11,968 nucleotides of DNA, from NCBI GenBank assembly GCA_025349905.2, contig MU625094.1:1-11968 (forward strand), given 5' to 3'. This DNA comes from Blastocladiella britannica (lineage: Eukaryota > Blastocladiomycota > Blastocladiomycetes > Blastocladiales > Blastocladiaceae). The notes below the pieces were generated by a model, which ran no database searches, was not told the origin of the DNA, and saw only the letters and a list, made by a program, of their open reading frames with translations. The translations under genes were made by a program, and so were the position numbers. Positions 1-8,561 of the stretch are shown piece after piece (the first letter of the stretch is position 1; every line of letters begins with the position of its first letter).

Positions 1-117
1 CTCTGCTGCACCAGTCGCACAATTGGTTGCAGCGCCCGCATCGCGGGTGAGATCGCAGGTGAGTTGGAAACTTTCGAATGCCCACTCAGCCGTGTACATG
101 CAATAAATTATATTTCT
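1..117. other. Left-edge segment, possible 3' end of an upstream plus-strand gene
   Basis: One plus-strand frame (from base 2) is open from the window edge to a TAA at 104-106. That stop overlaps an AATAAA hexamer at 102-107, which could be the polyadenylation signal of a gene arriving from the left. Another frame is open too and runs on into the antisense of helicase A, so the reading is not secure. The roughly 34 residues encoded before the TAA match no family I recognise. The segment also contains the 3' flank of the minus-strand helicase A gene, whose stop is at 118-120. Confidence 0.2.
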
Positions 118-2358
118 TCATGGCCCGGGTTCATCAGCATTGTCAGCATCCAGCGCCAGCGCCTGCTCCGCTTCGTACCACTTGATCACTTCTGGCGCCA
201 CCGACCACTGGTCCACGCGCGCATTGAGCACCTGGAGACACGCGGTGTTGCGCATGCGGCTGAGCGCCACGTACGCCTGGTGCGGCGCAAATACGTAGTC
301 CAGGTCCAACACCGCCGCATCCAGTGTCAGCCCTTGCGCCTTGTGCACCGTCATCGCAAAACACACCATGAGCGGAAGCTGCACGCGCCGCGCAATCAAC
401 AGGCCGGCTGGCGGTGGGGGTGGGGTCGGAGGGGATGGGGTCAGAGGTTGTGTTGGCGGTAGGGAGGAGTCATCACGGTCGATTGGGGGCGAAGGTGGAG
501 GAGGAGGCATTTGCGGCAGCGACGGTGGTGGGAATGATATATGTGGCGGGTACGGGGGTAACTGTGGTGGAGTTGGTAATGTCGGTGGAGGGAAAGACTG
601 GGATGGTGGTATTGGTGGTGGAAACGAGTGAATCCGTGGTGGTGGGGTCAAATGCAATCGAGGGATCGGCCGCAACAATGGAGTCGACTTTAACGGGGGT
701 GTCGACTGCAGGGCAGGAGGGGTCGGTGGAGAGGTCGAAGGTGATCGCATGGGGTTCTCGGGCTCATCCACGCGGTACGGCCACTGAAAGACCGCGGGCC
801 GGACCACGATCCGCCCAACACCTGGAAAATCCACAATCGGATCGAGCGTCTTGGCATCAAACCCGACCACCACACCCCGGGAGCCGTTGGCGAGGTACGG
901 CGAATGTGAAGAGGCGGATTTCACCATATCAAGCTCGCCCGAGTGCATGTTGCGGATGCACATGACCGGCGTCCCTTGGACCAGCCGCAACACCGGCGTA
1001 GTGTGTGCCGCCGGCCCGCCCAATAATGCTTCCATGGCAAGCGGATAGAGCTTTTCATCGGGATGCGACCAGTCGCACGCGGTATACGTGACTTGCCCGC
1101 CCGGAAACTGCGCGTCCAGCCGATCCACTTGCTGTTGGTTGTACTCGTTGACGCGAGTGTTGGTGGTGAACAGGCGTGGCGGCGGCAGCGTGGCGAACAC
1201 GTTTGGCGGGATCCCGTGTGCAAATACGGCTGGGTCTATGCAATCGGTCATGCCCTGTGCACGATGAATCAAGATGTCAAGCAAATCGCAGTCATGCTCC
1301 AAGAGGGCGTCGCCACCACCTACGCGGAGCCGATCCAGCAGCTCGCGAAACGCAGTCGCGCCGTCTCGTTGGCGAAAATTCACCGACAGGTTGGCCATGT
1401 AAAAGTTGCCCCACTCAAGACAAGGTGCTTGGAACGCGTAAAGCGCCTTTGGTATGGGGAGTACCTCGACCTTGTGCGGGTTAATCTCTTCCGTTTGGAT
1501 GACGGGCGGCAACTGGAAAAAATCTTTTAACAATTGTTCTTGTAAGCAAGTCACGACTGAGGTCCCACAAAAAAAAAAGGAAAATGTACGTACCTCCAAC
1601 CAAAACCAACTGGATTCCGCCGAAAAACTCGAGCTTTGGTATTGCTAAGAATGTGGTATCAAACATAAGAAAGCGATTAGCGGTTGCGGTAAAATGACAA
1701 ATACCAGGAGGTTCGTCGCCGTCTACATTAATGTCGACCCATTGGTAGTCGGTGCGGGTTCGATAAATCTTTTTACAGAGCGCTGTAATGTAACCGGCCG
1801 ACAACATGGACACCTCGTCCACAATAAGCGTGTCAGTTCCCAGGATCTCGGAGTAATGCCACTGTTCATCATCGACCATGAACCTATATGGGGCACGAAC
1901 GCGCGGTCGTCCCATGACTCGAGACACGGGTGGAAACACACAGTGCTTGTTGGGATGAGGTCGAATATGTTCTTGGCGAGCCGTGATGACGAGCTTGGCC
2001 CATGAATGGATCGTGGTCCCACGAACATTGACCTTCAAATACAATTTTCAATACCAGACAGGCCAAAGTCGCAATAAATGATAGGAATTACCGCTGCGAC
2101 GCCCGTACTTGCCGTCACGGCAACCTTGAGTCCCAGTCGTTGTTTAGCTCGCAGAATATGACCAATGATAAACGATTTGCCAGTCCCGCCCGGGCCATGA
2201 ATGAGCACATTGTGGCCCAGCATGACCGCATCCACGGCATGTCGTTGCTCTTGGCTCATGGACATGTAATCGGCCTCCAGCAGGGCCTGTTCCATCGCTC
2301 GGTCGTTATAGTCGCCATTCTCGTGAGGTGCCTGATCACTGTATAATTTTGGTATCAT
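118..2358 (-). CDS. PIF1-like DNA helicase (paralogue A) with proline-rich insert
   Basis: An SF1B 5'-3' DNA helicase of the PIF1 family. Exons on the minus strand are 2358-2092, 2032-1594 and 1523-118. The introns are 59 nt (2033-2091) and 70 nt (1524-1593), and together the exons give 703 residues in frame. A third, in-frame 60-nt intron (1645-1704) is plausible and would give 683. Visible motifs are Walker A GPGGTGKS at 55-62, TASTGVAA at 82-89, GTTIHSW at 94-100, Walker [10 protein letters not shown] at 158-166, GGIQLVLVG joined across the last intron to [19 protein letters not shown], and YVALSR near the C terminus. About 119 residues of proline-rich sequence are inserted just before the RVQLP...TVHKAQG block (DNA about 394-750), where paralogue B has a short linker. 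The N terminus is acidic and has no presequence character, so nuclear action is inferred. PIF1 proteins act in telomere, replication-fork and G-quadruplex maintenance. It follows paralogue B, 108 bp downstream of it. Confidence 0.88.
394..750 (-). repeat. Proline-rich low-complexity insert within helicase A
   Basis: About 119 codons encode mostly P, S, T and L, with runs such as PPPPP and a recurring SFPPP motif seen three times. On the coding strand the DNA is almost entirely C/T/A; on the plus strand it is G-rich. Paralogue B lacks it. Open frame alone is weak evidence of coding here, because pyrimidine-rich DNA rarely forms stop codons. The flanking helicase blocks are in the same frame and the length is a multiple of three. 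Polyproline stretches of this kind often bind SH3, WW or EVH1 domains; whether this one does is unknown. Confidence 0.75.
416..440 (+). other. Potential G-quadruplex motif
   Basis: Four runs of four or five G (416-420, 422-425, 431-434 and 437-440) are separated by loops of 1, 5 and 2 nt. This fits the canonical G3+N1-7 rule. It lies on the plus strand, the template strand of helicase A, inside the proline-rich insert. Further G-rich but less regular DNA continues to about 640. Confidence 0.7.
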
Positions 2359-2466
2359 TATATTTTACACAAGATGCTCGGTGGCTCGGCTAATGGTGGT
2401 TTCGGTACAATGCCATGTGGTATGCGTGCAATCGGGTGAAATGTGGAGCTTGAAAGAGAATAACTC

Positions 2467-4374
2467 CTATCCACTTCTGGCTCGCAATGCCTTCCGATCC
2501 CATTCAACGACGCGCCGGTCTACCGACCACTCCCCAGGATTGCAGTTGAGAACTTGGAGCTGGGAGGTATCGCGCATGCGACTGAGCGCCACGTACGCCT
2601 GGTGCGGGGTAAACACCGAGTCCAGATCAATGACGGCTGCATCCAACGTCAGCCCCTGCGCCTTGTGCACCGTCATGGCAAACGTGATCGCCAGAGGCAA
2701 CTGCACGCGTTGGGCGACAGAATACCCGTACGTCGGCTCCCCGGTCTCCGATTCAATTATGACCTTGTGGTCAAAAAGGACCGGCTTGACCAGAACCCGC
2801 CCGAGACCGATAAAATCAACAAGAGGGAACCGAGTCTTGGGGTCAAAGCCAATGACTACGCCGCGCGAACCATTGATCAACTTCCGAGTGGAGCCAGAGG
2901 GAATATCGGGCGGTGTCACCGCTTCCCAATCATTGGCGTTGAGGTTCTTGATGCACATGACCACCGACCCTGGGTACAGAACCAGTGTTTCGCTCGTGTG
3001 CGATCCGACCCCCTTGAGAAGCGCGTCAAAGGCGTGCGGGAACCGTTCCCGGTCCTCGTGTTCCCAGTCGGCCGCTGTGTACGTTTTGCCACGATCGACG
3101 AACCGTTTCTTGAGCGCCAGTTGCTGCGTCGTGTTGTACTTGGACGCGGTCGCGGTTTTGGTATAGAGGCGTGGTGGTGGGATCGAATCGACAAAGTTGG
3201 CTGGGATCCGGCCAGACTTGAACTGGTCCAGATCGGGCAGCGACGCAATCTTGCTCTCGACGGTGACGAGCGAAGCCAGCAGGTCCGCGTCCTTTTGCAA
3301 AAGCGCTCGACCGCCGCCGGTCCGCAGTCGCTCGAGCAACTGGCGGTACTCGGAAGCGGAATCGGTTTGGCGAAAGTTTCCCTCAAGCTCCACGTGGGTG
3401 AATTTGGCGTCGAGAACACAGCCAGCCTCGAATGCGTACAGCGCAGTTGGGTCTTGGGCATTGTAAATGCGTCGCGGGTCAACGACGAGCTTTTTGAACA
3501 CGGGCGGGAGCTGGAAAAAGTCTTTCATAATATTTGTCCTCGTTAGACTCCTGAATATATGTCAAGACGTGGAATGAAGCGTACCTCCAACAAAAATCAC
3601 TTGCATTCCGCCGAAGAATTTCTTGTTTCTTTGGCATTGGTGAATACAAGGTGAATCCAAACGGACCAAGCTGTAAGAAGGGTGATTGAAGGTACGCACA
3701 CTCGAACTTTCTGCAGTTTACGATCCAGCTTCCAAATGTAATCGGCCGAGAGCATTGAGATCTCGTCGACAATGACTATGTCCGCAACCGCTGGCCCAGC
3801 ACCTACAAGTTGCAGCTCGCCCGTCGATTTGGGTGGCTCATCGGGATCAATGGGCTTTTTCCCAGGAGCATGGCTACCTGGACCCTTTTCTCCTGGGTGT
3901 TGGATGACACTGGACCACGAATGTACGGTTACACCATCAATATTGACCTGTATATGTTCGATTGAGAATCAATCTTTCGGCCTTGACGCGTAAAAAGAAA
4001 TATAGCCAAACCGCAGCAACGCCAGTCGAGGCAGTGACAGCAACCTGCATCTTGGCATCGAGCAGCATTTTACGCAGACTCGCAATCAGGTACGATTTGC
4101 CAGTGCCGCCGGGCCCGTGAATCAGAACATTCCTGCCCTGGAAGACGTGATAAATGGCCTCCAACTGAGACGGGCTCATGGTATCCAGGAGGTTTGCGTA
4201 GCGGCCGTGGCGGCCGTGGCGGGACTGGTGCCGGAGCATTTGGCGCCAGTGGACCCTTGCATTCGGGGAGGTGACATTCCTAGTGGCGGCGGTGGGTTGG
4301 GCAGAGGAGGTCCCGGTCAGCGACCAGAATGACCACGGCCGCTGAGGCAGGAATGATCGAATGCGGCTGTACAT
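2467..4374 (-). CDS. PIF1-like DNA helicase (paralogue B), possible mitochondrial form
   Basis: A second PIF1-family helicase. The exon model on the minus strand is 4374-4012, 3947-3700, 3628-3585 and 3521-2467, giving 569 residues. The introns are 64, 71 and 63 nt; the last has a clear branch site (GTCTAACG). The second intron could instead be 3622-3695, which is also in frame. Motifs are Walker A GPGGTGKS at 87-94, TASTGVAA at 114-121, VTVHSW at 127-132, Walker [11 protein letters not shown] ending near 187, GGMQVIFVG joined to DFFQLPPV at 219-226, TVHKAQG at 502-508, and YVALSR at 528-533. Residues 1-63 contain no D or E, about ten arginines, and tryptophans and leucines near the start, which resembles a mitochondrial presequence. 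I chose the ATG at 4374 because it gives this leader and lies just past the CstF-50 stop at 4439. The first and last introns fall at the same codons and phases as in paralogue A, indicating tandem duplication. The likely role is organellar and/or nuclear DNA maintenance. Confidence 0.87.
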
Positions 4375-4438
4375 TATTGAAAAAAAAATAGATCCTTGGA
4401 TGTATGCGTCGTATGATAAAGAGAACTTGCATTTTTTT

Positions 4439-6063
4439 TTATGCGTCGCACGCATACACCTTGAACCCGCCATCGAGTCCCACGGCCACGATCGACGAGT
4501 CCGCGGTGGGTGGCGCGACCGTGATCGCGACCGAGTCTGGTGCCCACCGCTCGACAATCTCGCCCGAGAGCACGTCCCACGCGGTGGCCTTTCCGTCCTG
4601 TCCAATTCCCAGCACATGGCGCTCATCGCGCGATAGCACGGCCGCGGGACCCGGCGCATAAGTGACAGGTGGGCCCGCGCGTATGGGGAGCGTCGCGGTG
4701 CCCTGGTAGTACACGCGCAGGGTCCGGCCAGTGCGGACCTCGAGCAACCGCGCGGTAGCATCCTCGCCCGTGGTCAGCAGGTACGCGCCCGATTTGGACC
4801 AGTGCAGGCCGGTGATGCGCTTGCCGCTGTGCAGCGCCTTGTGCGTTTCGGTGACCTTGGCCGCGCGCATGTCGTACAGCCGCACGCACCCGTCCGCGGA
4901 CGCGGTGGCCGCCAACGACCCATCCGGGTTGCACCGCACGCGCGTGATCGCATTGGATACTCCGCCCAGCGTCTCGTCCGACGACGCGTTCGGGTCGCGG
5001 CCTCCGGCCGCGCTCGCGGTGAAGCACTTGAATGTCTGCACGTCGTACATGCGCAGGGCGCTGTGTGCCGTTCCCGCTAGCACATATTGTCCGGCCGGGT
5101 GCCAGGAGACCGAGTAGACTGGTATTTTTTTTCATCGGTCAAGGAGCTAAATCAGACAGTGTACACAGAGAAAAAGTACGGACCAGGGTACGAGTCCTCG
5201 CAAAAGCGGAAGGACTTACGGCCCGACTCGCGCGGAACGTCGTAGATGCGGATCGTGCAGTCCTCGGCCGCGGTGGCCGCGAGCGTCGATGTCGGGTGAA
5301 AAGTCACGTCGTGGATCGCTGAGGGGCCTGAACCAGCGCCAGCGCCAAAGACGGCGCGTGGCAGTGACTGAAGGTGTGTTGCAGTGGGCTCTTTGTGCGC
5401 GTTGCCAGAGTGCTCGGTCATGGTCTTGAACAAGGGGTCGCCGGATCCACCAGATCGGCGCGACGACGATGATGAGGACGACGATGGCGACGAAAGGAGT
5501 CGGTCCGAGTGGTACACGCGCAGAGTGCCGTCGACAGCGCCCGCGACCAAAAACTTGCCGTCGGGCGTGTACTGCATGGCCGAGATGGCCGGACCGGGCC
5601 GCGCCGCGTAGGCTTCACGCAGGGCCGGCAGTCGGGCAACGGGCACGTCGGCTGCAGGGCGAAACACAAGCGTGTCAGGGTCGGCAGCGGCGGCGCTTGC
5701 TGTAGCAACACCACCAGTCGCGTCTGAATCGGTCGGTCCGCTCGCAGCAAACGGATCGCGCGTGTCCGTGTCCATGTGGTCATCATTGTTTGCGTTGATG
5801 TTGTCAACTTGGCCAAGTCCTGGCTCGGGCTTGACCACCGTCGCTGTCGGCTCGGACTTAATTGTTGCGGTTGTTGGAGAGTTCGGGACCAGGCCGCCAG
5901 CCTCGGCGCGCAGACCAAGCGACAGCAACACTTCCAGACGGTCCGAGGGGTCGAGCGCATAGTCGTCAAGGCCGCACGTCGAGGCCACGACCTGGGCGAT
6001 GGGCGCGCAGTCATAGTGCTGGAGCTGGGCTACAATCAGCTGGAGGACGGATTCGCGGTCCAT
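4439..6063 (-). CDS. CSTF1: Cleavage stimulation factor 50 kDa subunit-like WD40 protein (CstF-50)
   Basis: Two exons on the minus strand (6063-5184 and 5118-4439) are joined across a 65-nt intron with donor GTCCGT and acceptor CCAG. They give 519 residues; human CSTF1 is about 430. The N terminus (about 1-60) has the helical, leucine-rich character and position of the CstF-50 homodimerisation domain. A low-complexity linker follows (about 61-155), rich in D, T and A. The rest is a WD40 propeller: blade signatures include DGKFLVAGAVDGTLRVY, TLAATAAEDCTIRIYD, GQYVLAGTAHSALRMYD, GSLAATASADGCVRLYD and YLLTTGEDATARLLEV. The stretch GRKSFRFCEDSYP followed by YSVSWHPAGQYVLAGT and QTFKCF matches the corresponding CstF-50 segment closely. 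A polyserine loop (193-201) sits between the first blades. CstF-50 works with CstF-77 and CstF-64 in recognising the downstream element in pre-mRNA 3'-end processing in the nucleus. It diverges from the CLYBL-like gene across 80 bp. Confidence 0.85.
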
Positions 6064-6143
6064 TCTTTTTTTTGGGGGGGTTGGTCAAAGAGAGAGAGAG
6101 TGGAGCCAAAAGCTCTTCGATCCACCGCGATATTTTTATAAAA
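6064..6143. promoter_or_regulatory. Shared divergent promoter region between CstF-50 and CLYBL-like genes
   Basis: These 80 bp separate the ATG of the minus-strand CstF-50 gene (6063) from the ATG of the plus-strand lyase gene (6144). They must contain both 5' leaders and any core promoters. Visible elements are T8 followed by G7 (6066-6080), an (AG)6 tract (6089-6100) and an A/T-rich block resembling a TATA element (about 6130-6143) immediately before the lyase ATG. That last position is too close to the start codon for an ordinary TATA-box spacing. No specific factor site is recognised. Confidence 0.6.
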
Positions 6144-7496
6144 ATGATGTCCGCCCGCACCCTCGTTCTGCCGCGCGTGATGCTGGTTCGCTCCAAGGTG
6201 GCAACCATGGTGCCTCCTCCTTCTCACGTTCGCTTTCTGGCGTCCTCGTCAACTTCAACCTCGTCCCTGTCCCCCTCGCCCTTGTCGTCGATCCTGACCC
6301 GTCCCGAGCGCGTGCGCCGATCCCTTTTCAATGGTTTTCCTGATTATTTTTTTCGTATTTGCCCCCAATGACTGATTATATCTGTTACAGTTCCCGGCAG
6401 CGACGAGCGCAAAATGACGAAAGCCAAGGCGCTGCCCGCGGACTCGATCGTGTTTGACTTAGAGGACGGCGTGCCCATGGACAAGAAGGGCTTGGCTCGC
6501 CAGCTCGTCTTTGATGCACTCGAGGTGCCTCACATTTCTTCATTTTGGTGCTGACAAAATGTACTTAACGACAACGACAGAGTTTCGACCTAGGCCGTCG
6601 TGAACGGGCCGTGCGCATCAATGCCATCGGCTCTGGCCTTGAGCTGGACGACCTTAACGTCATTGTACTTGTCTTCTTATTTTTTTCGATGACAGCTGTA
6701 CTTATCCCAGCGAATACAACAGCTGCGCTCGCCGCGCCTCCAGTGCATCGTGATCCCAAAAGTGTCTTCGGTCGCCGACGTGCAATTTGTTGATCGGATG
6801 ATTGATCTGGTTGCCCCTGTACCAAAGTACGCGTGTTTTTATTTTGTCCCTCCACATTGCAAGTCTTGACAATGCAACATAGCCAAGGCAACATCCGCCT
6901 GATCGCATGTATCGAAACAGCGCAAGGTGTCATGGACCTCCGCGCCATCTCCACTGCGTCGCCGCGTCTCGATGCGCTGATTTTTGCGTCCGAGGACCTG
7001 TGCGCCGACATGGACATGGTGCGCACCCCGCACCGGCGTGAGCTCTTGTTTGCGCGGTCGGCGGTAGTGACGGCGGCGTCTGCAGCGGGCCTACAGGCCA
7101 TTGATCTGGTGTGCATTGACTACAAGGACCAGGCGGTGCTGGCCGTCGAGTGCGCCGAGGGCCGGCAGATGGGGTTCACGGGCAAGCAGGCGATTCACCC
7201 GGGCCAGATCGAGGGCATTCACGCGCTGTTTTCGCCCACGGACGCCGAGGTCGCGCGGGCAACCGCGATCGTCGACGGGTACAAGGAGTACGTGGCCAAG
7301 GGCGTCGGCGCGTTCGTCTTGGACGGGAAAATGATTGATGCGCCGGTTGTGCGCTGGGTACATTGGGTCCCTTTTCATTTTTGCATTTTGACTTCGGGCT
7401 GACCTTTTATTATCTCAATTCTTCCAGGCCGAGCGCTTGCTGGCCAAAAAGGCGGCCATGACCTCCGCAACCGCCCCCTCCTCCTCTTCCAAGTGA
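6144..7496 (+). CDS. CitE/CLYBL-like HpcH/HpaI family lyase (citramalyl-CoA lyase-like), mitochondrial
   Basis: A six-exon model (6144-6333, 6391-6524, 6581-6658, 6711-6826, 6883-7357 and 7428-7496) gives 353 residues; human CLYBL is 340. Introns are 52-70 nt. The third intron is the least certain: donor 6659 or 6665, acceptor 6695 or 6710, with all combinations that keep frame plausible. The first 50 residues are rich in R, S and L with no acidic residue, fitting a mitochondrial presequence. Family hallmarks are NVPGSDERK at about 63-71, VFDLEDGV at 84-91, RINAIGSGL, VIPKV, IETAQG (E184) and FASEDL (D211), the expected Mg-binding acids, then GLQAIDLV, GFTGKQAIHPGQI and MIDAP (D325), which in CLYBL holds a catalytic aspartate. 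CLYBL cleaves citramalyl-CoA to acetyl-CoA and pyruvate and also has malate synthase activity. The exact substrate here is inferred from the family. Two ATGs lie in tandem at 6144 and 6147; either could be the start. Confidence 0.85.
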
Positions 7497-7515
7497 TCTT
7501 TGTCAATTAAAACAC

Positions 7516-7521
7516 AATAAA
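7516..7521 (+). terminator. AATAAA polyadenylation signal of the CLYBL-like gene
   Basis: A canonical AATAAA hexamer lies 19 nt after the TGA at 7494-7496 and 3 nt before the ATG of the TatD-like gene at 7525. If used in the usual way, cleavage 10-30 nt downstream would fall inside the next coding region. No other candidate hexamer lies between the two genes. Confidence 0.5.
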
Positions 7522-7524
7522 GAA

Positions 7525-8525
7525 ATGGAAGAAGACACAGCACCACCTGTCTTGCTCTCGGCCGACCTTCTCGCTCAGCTTACGGACGTGCACTGTCATC
7601 TGACCGACAGCCCCGAATCGCTTGGTCTGGTTGGATCGCCCTCTGTCGCCACTGGCACCATGGCGCTGATGGGCACCCGCCTCGATGACTGGTCTGCGGT
7701 CCTCGCCACTCGCACAGCGCATCCAACGCGTGTCCTGGGCGGATTTGGTGCTTTATAAAATGGTCTGCACTCAGGATTATTGCTCATGGTCGAAAATACA
7801 ATCAGGAATCCACCCGTGGTACGCGCCACGGACCCTGGCAAGCGAGTCTTCTGCAGGCGCGCCCGTGACAGAGCATGCATGGTACACGCAGCTCGAGGCG
7901 CTACTGATTGCACACCCGTGGGCGTTTGTCGGCGAGATTGGGATGGATAAGGCCGCGATCGACCCCAACACCAAGGCCGTGTACGACTGGGACCAGCAAT
8001 TGACAGTGTTTGACGCGCAGTGGGTGCTGGCCATCAAGTACCGCCGACCCGTCAGCATGCACGTGGTGCACGCGCAAGGATGGATCCTGCGGTTCATGCG
8101 CGACCAGAGCGCGTTGTGCAAGACCGTGCCCAAGTGCGAATGGGACGCGCTGTGGCCGCCGCAAATCAGTACGTATACTATTTATGCGGTATATGGAGTG
8201 CTCATTTCCGATAAAAAAAAAAGTGATCCACTCGTTCAACGGATCGCACGACCTGATCAAGCAGCTGAGCGACCTCAAGGGCATTGGCCGCAAGCTGTAC
8301 TTTTCGTTCTCGACCGCCATCAACGGCCGGTCGCCCAAGTTTGCCGAGCGGATCCGCGCCGTGCCCCGCGATCGGGTGTTGATGGAGTCCGACACGCACA
8401 CGGCCGATCGCGTGGACGCCGCCATGTCGGAGGTGCTCACGTTTGCCGCCAGTGCCTTGGAGTTGTCGGTGGAAGAGACTGCAGCTCTGACTGCCGACAA
8501 TTCGGCGCGCATGTACAGTCTCTAA
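7525..8525 (+). CDS. TatD-family metal-dependent hydrolase (Scn1-like)
   Basis: Three exons (7525-7747, 7806-8168 and 8224-8525), with introns of 58 and 55 nt, give 295 residues, about the usual size for TatD proteins. It is an amidohydrolase-superfamily TIM barrel. Metal ligands are visible in order: H23 and H25 in DVHCHL, E118 in VGEIGMDK, H160 in MHVVHAQG, H198 in MIHSFNGS and D252 in MESDTH. GIHPWY at 75-80 and the MESDTH form recall the fungal Cut9-interacting Scn1 subgroup rather than bacterial TatD. Family members are reported as 3'-5' exonucleases/DNases; the substrate of Scn1-like members is uncertain. The second intron has ten A residues directly before its AG acceptor instead of a pyrimidine tract; the join still restores ATG-ATC-CAC (MIH) exactly where the family needs it. 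The gene begins 28 bp after the CLYBL-like stop and converges on the next gene, with 36 bp between stops. Confidence 0.85.
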
Positions 8526-8561
8526 GATACCGAAGAGTAAAAAATGTCATATTATAAACGA

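Noticed and set aside
394..750. The proline-rich segment as a spliced intron
   Set aside because: It would be about five times longer than any other intron, lacks a good donor of the local type and a branch site, and keeps frame. It is not excluded, so a transcript check is listed in the findings.
2554..3546. A 330-codon plus-strand open frame opposite helicase B
   Set aside because: The minus strand carries every PIF1 motif in order with intron positions shared with paralogue A; the plus frame has no recognisable domain.
118..4374. Helicases as part of a Helitron or other mobile element
   Set aside because: No Rep/HUH nuclease domain, OTU or RPA module, no Helitron-type ends, and both genes are intron-bearing and embedded among housekeeping genes with short spacers.
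4375..4761. Extension of helicase B upstream in the same open frame
   Set aside because: That frame lies over the 3' end of the CstF-50 gene, whose WD40 sequence is in another frame, so the extension is an overlap artefact.
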